Below, in pieces: positions 1 through 7,843 of a stretch of DNA of 36,567 nucleotides (position 1 is its first letter; every line of letters begins with the position of its first letter). The DNA comes from Verrucomicrobiota bacterium. GTDB taxonomy: Bacteria > Verrucomicrobiota > Verrucomicrobiia > Chthoniobacterales > UBA10450. Under the pieces are notes generated by a model, which saw only the letters and a program-made list of their open reading frames with translations, searched no databases and was not told the origin of the DNA. The stretch lies in contig QHPX01000033.1 in NCBI GenBank assembly GCA_003219195.1, positions 3,520 through 40,086 of the forward strand. Reading direction: 5' to 3'. The translations under genes were made by a program, and so were the position numbers.

Positions 1-205
1 GATTGATCAATTTCAGATCAGCCACGCCCATCTGATCGCGCGCCATCTTTAGCGCTGTCACGATCATTTCCTCAATCAGCTCCGGTGACTTTTCCGCGCC
101 CCAATCACGAACTAGTTGTCGAACGCGCTCGTCAAATGGCGGATCGACAGTCCACTGTCGCCGCGCCGGTTGATCGTGAATCGCCCCGCCCGTGAAATCC
201 TCCAC
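1..205 (-). CDS. LOG-family (TIGR00730-type) Rossmann protein, 5' part only
   Basis: The minus strand reads in frame from a GTG at 205 to the window edge and encodes about 68 residues, including RDWGAEKSPELIEEMI and ALKMARDQMGVADLKLIN. This resembles the N-terminal region of the TIGR00730/LOG family (predicted nucleotide-processing Rossmann proteins, some of which are cytokinin riboside monophosphate phosphoribohydrolases). The catalytic PGGxGT region would lie outside the window, so activity cannot be judged. An in-frame TAA six codons upstream of the GTG bounds the start, and no ATG lies between them. No clear Shine-Dalgarno is visible. One GATCGACA word lies inside the gene at 142. The family call rests on recalled family sequence, not on a search. 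Confidence 0.55.
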   Translation of the reverse strand, partial: MEDFTGGAIHDQPARRQWTVDPPFDERVRQLVRDWGAEKSPELIEEMIVTALKMARDQMGVADLKLIN

Positions 206-290
206 GGCGAACTGTTAGCGTGCCCCGCTGCCAACGCACGGGATTTTTGCCTCCTCAAACCGTTTCGCTCTGTCAAGCACGACGCTGATG

Positions 291-336
291 TGGTAAGCTG
301 CGCCTCGATCGCGTCGCCCACAGGGCGACGGCTACA
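291..336. repeat. palindromic element with CTACA end, at hydrolase 3' end
   Basis: A hairpin, CGTCGCCC with GGGCGACG around ACA (312-330), is followed by GCTACA (331-336). Read on the minus strand, the TGTAG end contains the TAG stop codon of the hydrolase. The left end is diverged. It belongs to the same family as the copies at 3969, 13501, 16988 and 35280. Confidence 0.6.
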
Positions 337-1210
337 CCGCGATCAGATCCGCCAGAATTTCATGCATGTGCTGGATAGGCAGTGAGTAATGGCCCGCATT
401 GTCGACGTAGCGCGCGGTACAATTCGGCAATCGCCTGGCCATTTCCTGCGCGACGCGAAACGAAAAGGCCCGGTCTTCCTTTCCATGCCATAGCCGGACT
501 GGTACCTCGACGTCTTCCAACCGAAAGCCCCATGGTTGCGCGTAAATTTCCGCGTCGGTCATTACGCCTTTGGCCGAGCCGCGCCAGGCGCGGCGTTGAC
601 TATCAAAACAAGCTTCGAATGCAGCTGCATCACGCAATGCCGCCGCGTCGCACGGCTGCAATAATAATTTCAAGAGCAGCGGACGAAAACGAATTGGCGG
701 ACGCAGACAAGCGATCGGTCGCGCCACATAAAACAAGGCGCGCAAAAGGTGCGGGTGCGACCGATAGAGCGCGAGCATCCAGCGGTAAAGTTTTAGCAAT
801 CCGCTCTGCTCGCTAAGATCGACAATCGGCAGCGCGCCGCTCACGATCGCAATCGCCCGCACACGTTGCGGCATTTCCCAAGCCGTTACATAGGCATAGG
901 GCGCGCCACCGGAAATCGCCAGGATATGAAATTGATCGATGGCAAGCTCATCCGCGATCTCGCGTGCGATCGGTGGCCAATCAATTAATTTCCGGTTGGC
1001 TTGGAACGCAGAGCCGCTGATACCGGGCCGATCCGGAGAAATGATTCGCACACCGAGATCGCGCGCGGCCTGATCGGTCAATTCCGCCATCGTGCGCGAG
1101 CTTGGCCAACCGTGGCAAAAAAACAGGGGAGCTCCCGTGGGCTCGCCGTATTCGTTGTAGGCAACGTGCCCACCGGATCGCAGCGAAATTAGTCGTGCTT
1201 GGCTCTTCAC
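332..1210 (-). CDS. alpha/beta hydrolase
   Basis: This 292-residue protein has the alpha/beta-hydrolase fold layout. The oxyanion region is HGWPSSR (33-39). The nucleophile elbow is AISGG with Ser100, where the usual first Gly is Ala. The acid is Asp246 in HGKEDRAF, and the catalytic His is 274 in NAGHYSLP. A helical cap lies at about 130-220. No signal peptide is seen, so it is probably cytosolic; the substrate is unknown. The start is GTG, with purine-rich sequence upstream, and the gene diverges from the 1273 gene across about 60 bp. The stop codon TAG lies inside the TGTAG end of a palindromic element. Confidence 0.85.
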   Translation of the reverse strand: MKSQARLISLRSGGHVAYNEYGEPTGAPLFFCHGWPSSRTMAELTDQAARDLGVRIISPDRPGISGSAFQANRKLIDWPPIAREIADELAIDQFHILAISGGAPYAYVTAWEMPQRVRAIAIVSGALPIVDLSEQSGLLKLYRWMLALYRSHPHLLRALFYVARPIACLRPPIRFRPLLLKLLLQPCDAAALRDAAAFEACFDSQRRAWRGSAKGVMTDAEIYAQPWGFRLEDVEVPVRLWHGKEDRAFSFRVAQEMARRLPNCTARYVDNAGHYSLPIQHMHEILADLIAV

Positions 1211-1272
1211 TTAATTTCTTAAATCTCCTCGACTACGCAAACATTCTGCACGTTAATTTCGTATAACTTGGT

Positions 1273-1674
1273 ATGAAGGAACAGTCACACGAGGGAGCAG
1301 GCAAAATTTCTCTGCATGGCAACGGGATGGGAGTGCCTTCACCGGAGGAAGTGGAAAAGCGCGCTCGCGAGATCGCCATGATCGATGAGCGCAACCCTGA
1401 CGAATTCACCGATGCGGATTGGAACCAGGCGCGCCGCGAATTAATGGGGATTGAGCACCCGGGCCCTCCGGAAGAAACTGAGCAGAACGCCGAGTTGACC
1501 GAAGAATGGAACGTGGTCGCAGGTTCTTCCGGACATCGCGCGCCACGGCCCGGTGTTGAAGAAGAGGAAACATTAGGTGAGCAACTGGTCGCTGGCGGAC
1601 TTGAGGAAGCGGCGCACGATCAAATGCTCGAGGCCCGCAAGGAAGAACTCGAACAGGAAGGCGGAATTACTTGA
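1273..1674 (+). CDS. small acidic protein of unknown function, upstream of egtB
   Basis: This 133-residue protein is rich in Glu and Asp and has no hydrophobic segment. Residues about 22-58 (PSPEEVEKRAREIA onward) form an amphipathic stretch reminiscent of DUF2934-type small proteins; I cannot confirm that family. The rest is low complexity, with a Glu-rich tail. Its TGA stop overlaps the TTG start of egtB (TTGA), which implies translational coupling and co-expression with the ergothioneine genes. A TATAAC at 1262-1267 is so close to the ATG at 1273 that, if it is a -10 box, the transcript would be nearly leaderless; no good -35 box is visible. It could be a regulator or carrier, but nothing in the sequence shows this. 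Confidence 0.6.
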   Translation: MKEQSHEGAGKISLHGNGMGVPSPEEVEKRAREIAMIDERNPDEFTDADWNQARRELMGIEHPGPPEETEQNAELTEEWNVVAGSSGHRAPRPGVEEEETLGEQLVAGGLEEAAHDQMLEARKEELEQEGGIT

Positions 1675-3002
1675 GTTCAACCGCGGCCGCAACGATCGAC
1701 GAGAGAGCGGCTGCGCCGGCGCAGTCGCGCGGCATTCCGTCGCACGCGGAGCAACTTCTCACGCGTTTCCACGAGGTCCGCAATTTCACTACGCGACTTT
1801 GCGAGAACCTCGCGCCGGAAGATTACGTCGTGCAATCGATGCCCGACGTCAGCCCGACAAAATGGCACCTCGCTCATACGACTTGGTTTTTCGAAACGTT
1901 CATTTTGAAAAAGTGGGTCACGTCCTATCGCCCAGAAGTCCCGCAATACGCTTATCTGTTTAATTCCTATTACAATGCCGCCGGCGATATGCACCGCCGC
2001 GATCTGCGCGGTTTAATCTCGCGCCCGACTGTCGACGAAACCCACCGCTATCGTTCGTCCGTCGATTCGGACATCGACAAGCTCATTTCGCGCGCGGATG
2101 AAAAACTTTTTGCCGAGATCGAACCGATCGTAATTCTCGGCATCCATCACGAACAACAGCATCAGGAGTTGCTCATCACCGATATCAAGCACGTCTTTGC
2201 GCAAAATCCGCTCTATCCGGTTTTTCGTGAGCAGAATATCGACATCGTCTCAGCAAACGCCGCGCCGATGAACTTCATCGACTTTGAAGAAACAATCGCC
2301 GAGATCGGTCACGACGGCTCCGGATTTTCCTACGACAATGAAGGTCCGCGTCATCGCGCGCTTGTCCTGGCTTTCTCCCTGGCAAGTCGACCGGTGACTA
2401 ACGGCGAATATCTCGAATTTATCGATGCCGGCGGTTACGCACGCTCCGAATTTTGGCTCTCGCTGGGTTGGATGACGGTGAACGAACAACGGTGGCAAGC
2501 GCCACTTTACTGGATCAAACGCGACGGCGCGTGGTGGAATTTTACACTCTCAGGTCCTCGTCCCGTTGATGAGTCGCAACCGGTCACACACATCAGTTAT
2601 TTTGAAGCGGACGCGTTTGCCAATTGGAGGGGCGCACGCCTGCCGACTGAATTCGAATGGGAACGCGCCGCCGCGAAGATCGACATCGATGGAAATTTCG
2701 TCGAAAGCGAAACATTTCATCCGCAGCCAGGTCGATCTTCCGGACAGGATCGACATCTTGCGCAAATGTTCGGCGACGTTTGGGAATGGACCCGCAGCGC
2801 TTATTCCCCCTACCCTGGTTATCGCGCCGCGCCTGGCGCGCTCGGTGAGTACAACGGCAAATTCATGTGCAACCAATACGTCCTGCGCGGCGGCTCCTGC
2901 GCCACCTCTGGCAGTCACATTCGCCGCACCTATCGCAACTTTTTTCCGCCCGAGAAACGCTGGCAATTCACAGGCATTCGCCTCGCCCGCGATCCTTCAT
3001 GA
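1671..3002 (+). CDS. egtB: ergothioneine biosynthesis sulfoxide synthase EgtB
   Basis: This 443-residue protein has an N-terminal DinB-like four-helix domain and a C-terminal FGE-sulfatase domain, as in EgtB. EgtB is the non-haem iron enzyme that joins hercynine to a sulfur donor using oxygen. Iron ligands are expected in KWHLAHTTW (64-72, His66 or His69) and in HHEQQHQELL (159-168, His160 and His164). The C-terminal part carries the typical FGE end (YVLRGGSC, HIRRTYRNFF). The pair Tyr100-Tyr101 in FNSYYNAAGD resembles, as I recall, the double tyrosine of cysteine-using (type II) EgtB enzymes; no egtA or egtC is nearby. The start is TTG, overlapping the previous stop; the stop overlaps the egtD start (ATGA). 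Four GATCGACA-like words lie within or near it. Confidence 0.93.
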   Translation: MSSTAAATIDERAAAPAQSRGIPSHAEQLLTRFHEVRNFTTRLCENLAPEDYVVQSMPDVSPTKWHLAHTTWFFETFILKKWVTSYRPEVPQYAYLFNSYYNAAGDMHRRDLRGLISRPTVDETHRYRSSVDSDIDKLISRADEKLFAEIEPIVILGIHHEQQHQELLITDIKHVFAQNPLYPVFREQNIDIVSANAAPMNFIDFEETIAEIGHDGSGFSYDNEGPRHRALVLAFSLASRPVTNGEYLEFIDAGGYARSEFWLSLGWMTVNEQRWQAPLYWIKRDGAWWNFTLSGPRPVDESQPVTHISYFEADAFANWRGARLPTEFEWERAAAKIDIDGNFVESETFHPQPGRSSGQDRHLAQMFGDVWEWTRSAYSPYPGYRAAPGALGEYNGKFMCNQYVLRGGSCATSGSHIRRTYRNFFPPEKRWQFTGIRLARDPS

Positions 3003-3973
3003 ACCGCGAGCCTGGCCGGCTCGCCGTCCTCGATCTCGAGCCGGCGAAATCGGATTTTCTTTCTGAAGCGATCGCCGGTCTGTCACGCATGCCGCGCACG
3101 CTGCCGTGTAAATATTTTTACGACGAGCGCGGCGCGGCGTTGTTTCAAAACATCTGCGAGCTACCAGAATATTACATTACCCGAACCGAGACCGCGATTC
3201 TCCGGCTTTACGCTCACGAAATGGCACAGTGCATCGGCGCGCGTTGCGAGCTGATCGGTCTTGGTACCGGGGCCGGGACGAAGACGCGCATTCTCCTCGA
3301 AGAGTTGGAGGCGCCAGCTGTTTACATCCCGATCGACATTTCGAAAGAGCAACTGCGGCAGTCCACCGCGTTATTTCATCAACTATTTCCGCAACTGGAA
3401 ATTCTCCCCGTTTGCACCGACTATTTGCAGCCCTTTGATCTGCCCTCCCCAGTTCGAACACCGGCGCGCAAGATTGTTTATTTTCCCGGATCGACAATCG
3501 GCAATTTCGACCCACAGGAAGCGACCGGGTTTTTGCGCCGCATTGTCGACCTTTGCGAAAAAAACGGTGGACTTCTCATCGGCGTCGATTTGCAAAAAGA
3601 TCGTGATGTTCTCGAGCGCGCTTACAACGACAGTCAGGGCGTGACCGCGCAATTTAACTTGAACTTGCTCAGGCGCGCCAATCACGAGCTTCAGGCGGAT
3701 TTTGATTTGGAGCGATGGCGCCATCGCTCCATTTACAATTCAGCCGCCGGCCGAATCGAGATGTATCTCATCAGCGAAATCGACCAGACCGTTCACATTG
3801 CCAATCATGAATTTCGTTTTCGCTCCGACGAAAAAATTACCACAGAATTTTCTTACAAATACACTCCGGAAGGTTTCACCGTACTCGCCAGCGCCGCTGG
3901 ATTTGAGTTTGCCCGAATGTGGACGGACGAGGCGCGCTTGTTTGGCGTTTTCTATCTCACCGTGAAACTGTAG
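2999..3973 (+). CDS. egtD: L-histidine N-alpha-methyltransferase EgtD
   Basis: This 324-residue SAM-dependent enzyme trimethylates histidine to hercynine, the first step of ergothioneine synthesis, and so supplies EgtB. Family signatures are CKYFYDERGAALFQ (37-50), the PEYYITRTE loop (56-64), the SAM-binding ELIGLGTGAGTKT (84-96) and YFPGSTIGNF. The length is that of the family (about 320). The ATG at 2999 overlaps the egtB TGA by four bases, a coupled pair. A longer upstream reading of the same frame inside egtB is not a plausible start. The stop codon TAG is the TAG of a TGTAG-ended palindromic element, so the gene ends exactly at the repeat. Confidence 0.95.
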   Translation: MNREPGRLAVLDLEPAKSDFLSEAIAGLSRMPRTLPCKYFYDERGAALFQNICELPEYYITRTETAILRLYAHEMAQCIGARCELIGLGTGAGTKTRILLEELEAPAVYIPIDISKEQLRQSTALFHQLFPQLEILPVCTDYLQPFDLPSPVRTPARKIVYFPGSTIGNFDPQEATGFLRRIVDLCEKNGGLLIGVDLQKDRDVLERAYNDSQGVTAQFNLNLLRRANHELQADFDLERWRHRSIYNSAAGRIEMYLISEIDQTVHIANHEFRFRSDEKITTEFSYKYTPEGFTVLASAAGFEFARMWTDEARLFGVFYLTVKL

Positions 3974-4048
3974 CCGCCGTTCTCTTGGCGGCGCGGGAGT
4001 TGATGTGCAAGACAATTCGAGCCACGCTTCGCAGAGCGAAACGACTAC
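3969..4048. repeat. TGTAG...CTACA palindromic element
   Basis: About 80 bp begin with TGTAGCCGCCG and end with ACGACTACA. The left half contains the hairpin arms GCCGCC and GGCGGC, and the right half contains CGCTTCGCAGAGCG. Its first TAG is the egtD stop codon. It closely resembles the copy at 35280-35363. Confidence 0.7.
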
Positions 4049-4090
4049 AAAAGAAATGAGCGCGCCGGCTTCGACTTGTCGATCCAGGTT

Positions 4091-4118
4091 GTCATGCTGA
4101 GCGAAGTCGAAGCATCTC
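4091..4118. repeat. dispersed 28-bp repeat (GTCATG...CATCTC)
   Basis: An imperfect palindrome begins GTCATGCTGAGCG and ends CGAAGCATCTC. A diverged copy lies at 36138-36165. Very similar words are familiar as dispersed repeats in many soil and environmental bacteria. It ends seven bases before the ABC ATPase start codon, so it occupies the leader of that gene. Confidence 0.65.
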
Positions 4119-4124
4119 AATTTT

Positions 4125-4868
4125 ATGGATTCGCTCGTTCAACTCGCTGGCATCAAAAAAAACTTCGGCGATGCGAACGCGCTTCACTCTACCAATCTCG
4201 CAGTCGAGCGCGGCAAAACCACGGTTCTGATTGGACCGAGCGGTTGCGGCAAATCAACGCTGCTTCGGCTCATCATCCGCCTGATTGAGCCTGACGCCGG
4301 CACAGTCGCGTTCAACGGCGCGCCGATCACGCCGGAGAACATCGACATGTTGCGGCGGCGCATCGGTTACGTCATTCAGGAAGGCGGTTTATTTCCTCAT
4401 CTTACCGCTCGCGCAAATGCTCTCCTGATGGCGCGTCATCTTGGAAAAGCAGCTCCCGAAATGCGCGAACGGCTTTCGGAATTGTGCGAGCTGACAAGAT
4501 TTTCTGAAAATCTGCTCGCCCGATATCCGGTCGAACTCTCCGGCGGCCAGCGTCAGCGCGTCAGCTTAATGCGAGCTCTGATGCTGTCGCCCGAGCTACT
4601 GCTTCTCGATGAGCCGCTCGGCGCGCTCGATCCGCTGGTGCGCGCTTCTTTGCAAAAGGATCTGAAGGAAATTTTTACGCGTTTACAGCAAACGGCGCTT
4701 CTGGTGACGCACGATCTGGCGGAGGCAGCCTACCTCGGCCACAGAATCGTGCTCATGAACGAAGGCCGAATTGTTCAGCAAGGTTCGATTGTCGATCTTC
4801 GCGAAAAACCAGCCGACGCTTTCGTTTCAGAATTTCTCAACGCGCAACGAGCATTGGTTCTCACATGA
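4125..4868 (+). CDS. ABC transporter ATPase, betaine/ergothioneine-importer type
   Basis: This 247-residue nucleotide-binding subunit is of the OpuBA/ProV class. The Walker A is GPSGCGKST (37-45), the Q-loop Gln85, the signature LSGGQRQ (138-144), the Walker B LLLLDEPLGALD (158-169) and the switch His196. It lacks the C-terminal CBS pair of osmosensing ProV/OpuAA, which makes a purely osmotic role less likely. Its last codons overlap the next gene (ATGA), which encodes the fused binding protein and permease, so the two form a complete importer. Position directly after egtB-egtD suggests uptake of ergothioneine, hercynine or a related betaine; this is inference. A 28-bp repeat fills the space before the start. 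Confidence 0.9.
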   Translation: MDSLVQLAGIKKNFGDANALHSTNLAVERGKTTVLIGPSGCGKSTLLRLIIRLIEPDAGTVAFNGAPITPENIDMLRRRIGYVIQEGGLFPHLTARANALLMARHLGKAAPEMRERLSELCELTRFSENLLARYPVELSGGQRQRVSLMRALMLSPELLLLDEPLGALDPLVRASLQKDLKEIFTRLQQTALLVTHDLAEAAYLGHRIVLMNEGRIVQQGSIVDLREKPADAFVSEFLNAQRALVLT

Positions 4869-6403
4869 AATCGTTCTTCGCGCGAAATCTTTTGGTAGGG
4901 CGAGACTCTGTCGAGCCGTCGAATAGGTCGGCTCAGCGGAGCTTCGCCCTACCGATTCTCTTCTTTTTCGCAACGATTTTTCCTTCAAGCGCGCAGTCGG
5001 TTACGATCGGCTCAAAAAAATTTACCGAATCGTATGTGCTCGGCGAAATCGCCAGGCGTGCGCTGAACGATTCGGGAATCGCCGCGGAACATCGCCAAGG
5101 CATGGGCGGCACGATCATTCTTTGGGAAGCATTGCGCGGCGCACAAATTGACGCCTATCCGGAATATACCGGCACGATCGCTCAGCAGATTCTGAAAACA
5201 GACCGTCGGCTGTCGCTCCAGGAAATTCGCGACTCGCTCGCGAAGTTGGGCATCGGAATCACCGAGCCTCTCGGGTTTAACAACACTTATGCGCTCGTCA
5301 TGCGGCGCGATGAATCGCGACGGCTCGCTCTGCACACGATCAGCGATTTGCAAAAACATCCGGAACTAAAATTTGGGCTGACCCACGAATTTTTAGATCG
5401 ACATGATGGATGGCAGCCGCTGCGTGAGCGTTACCAGCTTCCTCAACAGAACGTCATCGGGATCGATCACGCCCTGGGCTACGCGGCGCTGGCCAAAGGC
5501 GCGATCGACGTCAAAGACGCCTATTCAACCGACGCGAAAATCGGCGAGAACAATCTGGTTGTGCTGGAAGACGACCGCCAGTTCTTCCCGCGCTACGACG
5601 CCGTGTTTTTGTTTCGTCTCTCATTGCCAACATTGACAGTCGCCGTTTTGCACAAACTCGAAGGCACGCTGGATGAAGCGCGTATGATCCGGCTTAACGC
5701 TGAAGCCGAGCGCACGAAAAATTACACGAGAGCGGCGAGGTTATATTTTGACGGCGGCGTTACATCGACAATCCCTGCGGGCGAAAATTTCCCGCACAAA
5801 CTTGCGCGCTGGACACTGCGTCATCTCGAGCTCGCCGGCATCTCTTTGCTTTTATCGGTGACCGTCGGTGTTCCGCTCGGGATTCTCGCCAGTCGCGGCG
5901 GCGCGATTGGTCACGCCATTCTCGGCTTCGCCAGCGTCGTGCAAACAATTCCATCGCTCGCACTGCTTGCTCTTCTTGTTCCGTTGCCGTTTTTTGGAAT
6001 CAGTGCGCGCACCGCCATCGCCGCGCTATTTCTTTATGGACTTCTGCCAATTGTTCGCAACACCGCCTCGGGTCTACAGGACATCGCGCAACCGATCCGT
6101 GATTCCGCGATTGCGCTCGGGCTCGAGCCGGTGGCGCGGCTGCGAAAAATCTACCTGCCGATGGCGTCGCGCTCGATCCTTTCTGGAATCAAAACCAGCG
6201 CCGTGATTAATGTCGGCACGGCGACGCTGGCGGCATTGATCGGCGCCGGTGGTCTGGGCGAGCCGATTTTGAGCGGACTCAATTTGAACGATCACGCGAC
6301 AATTTTACAGGGCGCAATTCCAGCGGCGCTTCTGGCGCTGCTTGTGCAAACGGTTTTCGATTTACTCGACCGCGCTTTGATTCCAAAGGGTCTGCGGTTA
6401 TAA
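4865..6403 (+). CDS. fused substrate-binding protein and permease, betaine/ergothioneine-importer type
   Basis: This 512-residue protein carries an OpuBC/OpuC-type binding domain (about 45-300; GSKKFTESYVLGE, QGMGGT, DAYPEYTGT, DAYSTDAKI) followed by an OpuBB-type permease domain (about 318-505; QTIPSLALLAL, the EAA-like loop ALGLEPVARLRKIYLP, AALIGAGGLGEPI). The order, binding domain first, is the reverse of the permease-first EgtUBC/OpuB-type fusions I know. The protein should be anchored with the binding domain in the periplasm. The signal peptide is split: residues 11-30 come from a 60-bp palindromic element, and removing it leaves MKSFFARNLL joined to PILFFFATIFPSSAQ, a normal signal peptide. 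The substrate is inferred from the egtBD neighbours only. Confidence 0.88.
   Translation: MKSFFARNLLVGRDSVEPSNRSAQRSFALPILFFFATIFPSSAQSVTIGSKKFTESYVLGEIARRALNDSGIAAEHRQGMGGTIILWEALRGAQIDAYPEYTGTIAQQILKTDRRLSLQEIRDSLAKLGIGITEPLGFNNTYALVMRRDESRRLALHTISDLQKHPELKFGLTHEFLDRHDGWQPLRERYQLPQQNVIGIDHALGYAALAKGAIDVKDAYSTDAKIGENNLVVLEDDRQFFPRYDAVFLFRLSLPTLTVAVLHKLEGTLDEARMIRLNAEAERTKNYTRAARLYFDGGVTSTIPAGENFPHKLARWTLRHLELAGISLLLSVTVGVPLGILASRGGAIGHAILGFASVVQTIPSLALLALLVPLPFFGISARTAIAALFLYGLLPIVRNTASGLQDIAQPIRDSAIALGLEPVARLRKIYLPMASRSILSGIKTSAVINVGTATLAALIGAGGLGEPILSGLNLNDHATILQGAIPAALLALLVQTVFDLLDRALIPKGLRL
4894..4953. repeat. 60-bp palindromic element inside a signal-peptide coding region
   Basis: Outer arms GGTAGGGCGA (4894-4903) and TCGCCCTACC (4944-4953) pair perfectly, and inner arms GAGCCG and CGGCTC pair around TCGAATAGGT. 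The length is exactly 60, so the reading frame of the host gene is kept and 20 residues are added. Confidence 0.85.
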
Positions 6404-6412
6404 GATCGACAA
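6402..6412 (+). repeat. type copy of the AAGATCGACAW word between two genes
   Basis: AAGATCGACAA fills the gap from the permease stop (TAA, 6401-6403) to the ATG at 6412. GATCGACA starts on the plus strand at 142, 817, 2678, 2748, 3331, 3489, 5396, 6404, 9776, 10202, 12956, 14769, 15260, 17142, 17424, 17517, 22472, 27702, 27890, 27958, 28690, 33604 and 34171. Its complement TGTCGATC starts at 4077, 4790, 6993, 9123, 11131, 12316, 13460, 18470, 19919, 22985, 24520, 24935, 25762, 27305, 28107, 29543, 33225, 35617, 36121 and 36431. Confidence 0.85.
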
Positions 6413-7776
6413 TGGCCATCACGTCGATCAATCCGGCTACCGGCGAGAAGCTGAAGGAGTTCTCCGCCTTCGACGAGAACGAAATCGAAAAGCGATTGAA
6501 GCGCGCGGAACGCGCCTTCGCACACCATCGGCGGGAACCGTTTGCCAAACGCGCGCAGCTTTTGATGGCGGCGGGCTCGTTGCTCGAGCAGGAGAAGGAA
6601 GAATTCGCCCGAACAATCACGCTCGAGATGGGAAAATTACTTCGCGCCGCGATGGATGAAATCATGAAATGCGCGCGCGTTTGCCGATTTTACGCCGAGA
6701 ACGCGGAGCGTTTCCTGGAAGATGAGCCCGCGCAGACGAACGCGGCTCGAAGTTATGTGCGCTATGAGCCGCTGGGGCCAGTTCTCGCGATCATGCCGTG
6801 GAATTTTCCTTTCTGGCAGGTCTTTCGATTCGCGGCGCCGGCATTGATGGCGGGAAATGTGGGACTGCTCAAACACGCGGCCAACGTGCCACAATGCGCA
6901 CTCGCGATTGAGGAAATATTTTGTCGCGCCGGGTTCGACGACGGTGTTTTTCAAACACTGTTGATTGAAGCGGAACAAGCCGAAAAAGTGATTGTCGATC
7001 TACGCGTCAAAGCGGTCACGCTTACCGGCAGCGAGCGTGCCGGCAGCGCCGTCGCCAGCGCAGCCGCGCGCGAGATCAAAAAAAGCGTGCTCGAGCTTGG
7101 CGGCAGCGATGCCTTTATTGTCATGCCGAGCGCCGATTTCGAATCCGCGTTGAGCACCGCCGTCATGGCCCGAACAATCAACAGCGGACAATCATGCATC
7201 GCGGCAAAGCGCTTCTTAATCGCGGACAAGATTTACGACCAATTCTTGCAGCAATTTGTCGAACGCATGCGGGCGTTGAAAATCGGCGACCCGCTCGATG
7301 AGATGATCGAGATCGGTCCATTGGCGACAGAACAAATTCTTCTCGGTGTTCATGAGCAGGTTCAGAAATCGATCGCGGGCGGCGCGAAATTATTGACCGG
7401 CGGAAATCGGATTCATGGCCGCGGTTATTTTTACGAACCGACTGTTCTTGTCGATGTACCGAAAGATTCGCCGGCTTATTGTGAAGAAGTTTTCGGTCCG
7501 GTCGCGTCCATTTTTCGCGTGCGCGACGCAGACGAGGCACTGGAAATCGCAAACGACAGCTCTTTTGGCTTGGGGGCGAGCGCCTGGACGAACGATCGCG
7601 CCGAACAGGAGCTGTTCGCGTCGGAGCTCGAAGCGGGAATGGTGTTTATCAATGCCATGGTCGCGTCGGACCCGAGGTTGCCGTTTGGCGGGGTAAAGCG
7701 TTCCGGCTTCGGCCGTGAACTTGGCGTTGCCGGCATTCGTGAGTTCATGAACACGAAAACGGTTTGGATTTCGTAA
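6412..7776 (+). CDS. NAD(P)-dependent aldehyde dehydrogenase, succinate-semialdehyde type
   Basis: This 454-residue ALDH-superfamily enzyme oxidises an aldehyde to the acid. The N-terminal INPATGE, the catalytic Cys262 in NSGQSCIAAKRF, the general base Glu228 in LELGGSDAFIV, the PWNFPFWQ loop (129-136) and the cofactor-pocket Lys154 are all present. The length and the IAAKRF/GPVASIF motifs fit the GabD/YneI (succinate-semialdehyde dehydrogenase) branch; the true substrate is uncertain. It starts eight bases after the transporter stop and the gap is one copy of AAGATCGACAA, so it is probably co-transcribed. No gabT or other GABA gene is near. Confidence 0.88.
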   Translation: MAITSINPATGEKLKEFSAFDENEIEKRLKRAERAFAHHRREPFAKRAQLLMAAGSLLEQEKEEFARTITLEMGKLLRAAMDEIMKCARVCRFYAENAERFLEDEPAQTNAARSYVRYEPLGPVLAIMPWNFPFWQVFRFAAPALMAGNVGLLKHAANVPQCALAIEEIFCRAGFDDGVFQTLLIEAEQAEKVIVDLRVKAVTLTGSERAGSAVASAAAREIKKSVLELGGSDAFIVMPSADFESALSTAVMARTINSGQSCIAAKRFLIADKIYDQFLQQFVERMRALKIGDPLDEMIEIGPLATEQILLGVHEQVQKSIAGGAKLLTGGNRIHGRGYFYEPTVLVDVPKDSPAYCEEVFGPVASIFRVRDADEALEIANDSSFGLGASAWTNDRAEQELFASELEAGMVFINAMVASDPRLPFGGVKRSGFGRELGVAGIREFMNTKTVWIS

Positions 7777-7843
7777 GAGCGGCACACGATCGAAAAATCG
7801 TCTGCTATTGCGCGGGCGCTTCGATCCGACGCATTTTCAAATC

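Noticed and set aside
382-816. Plus-strand ORF of 144 residues
   Set aside because: It is antisense to the alpha/beta hydrolase and very Arg-rich, with no family features.
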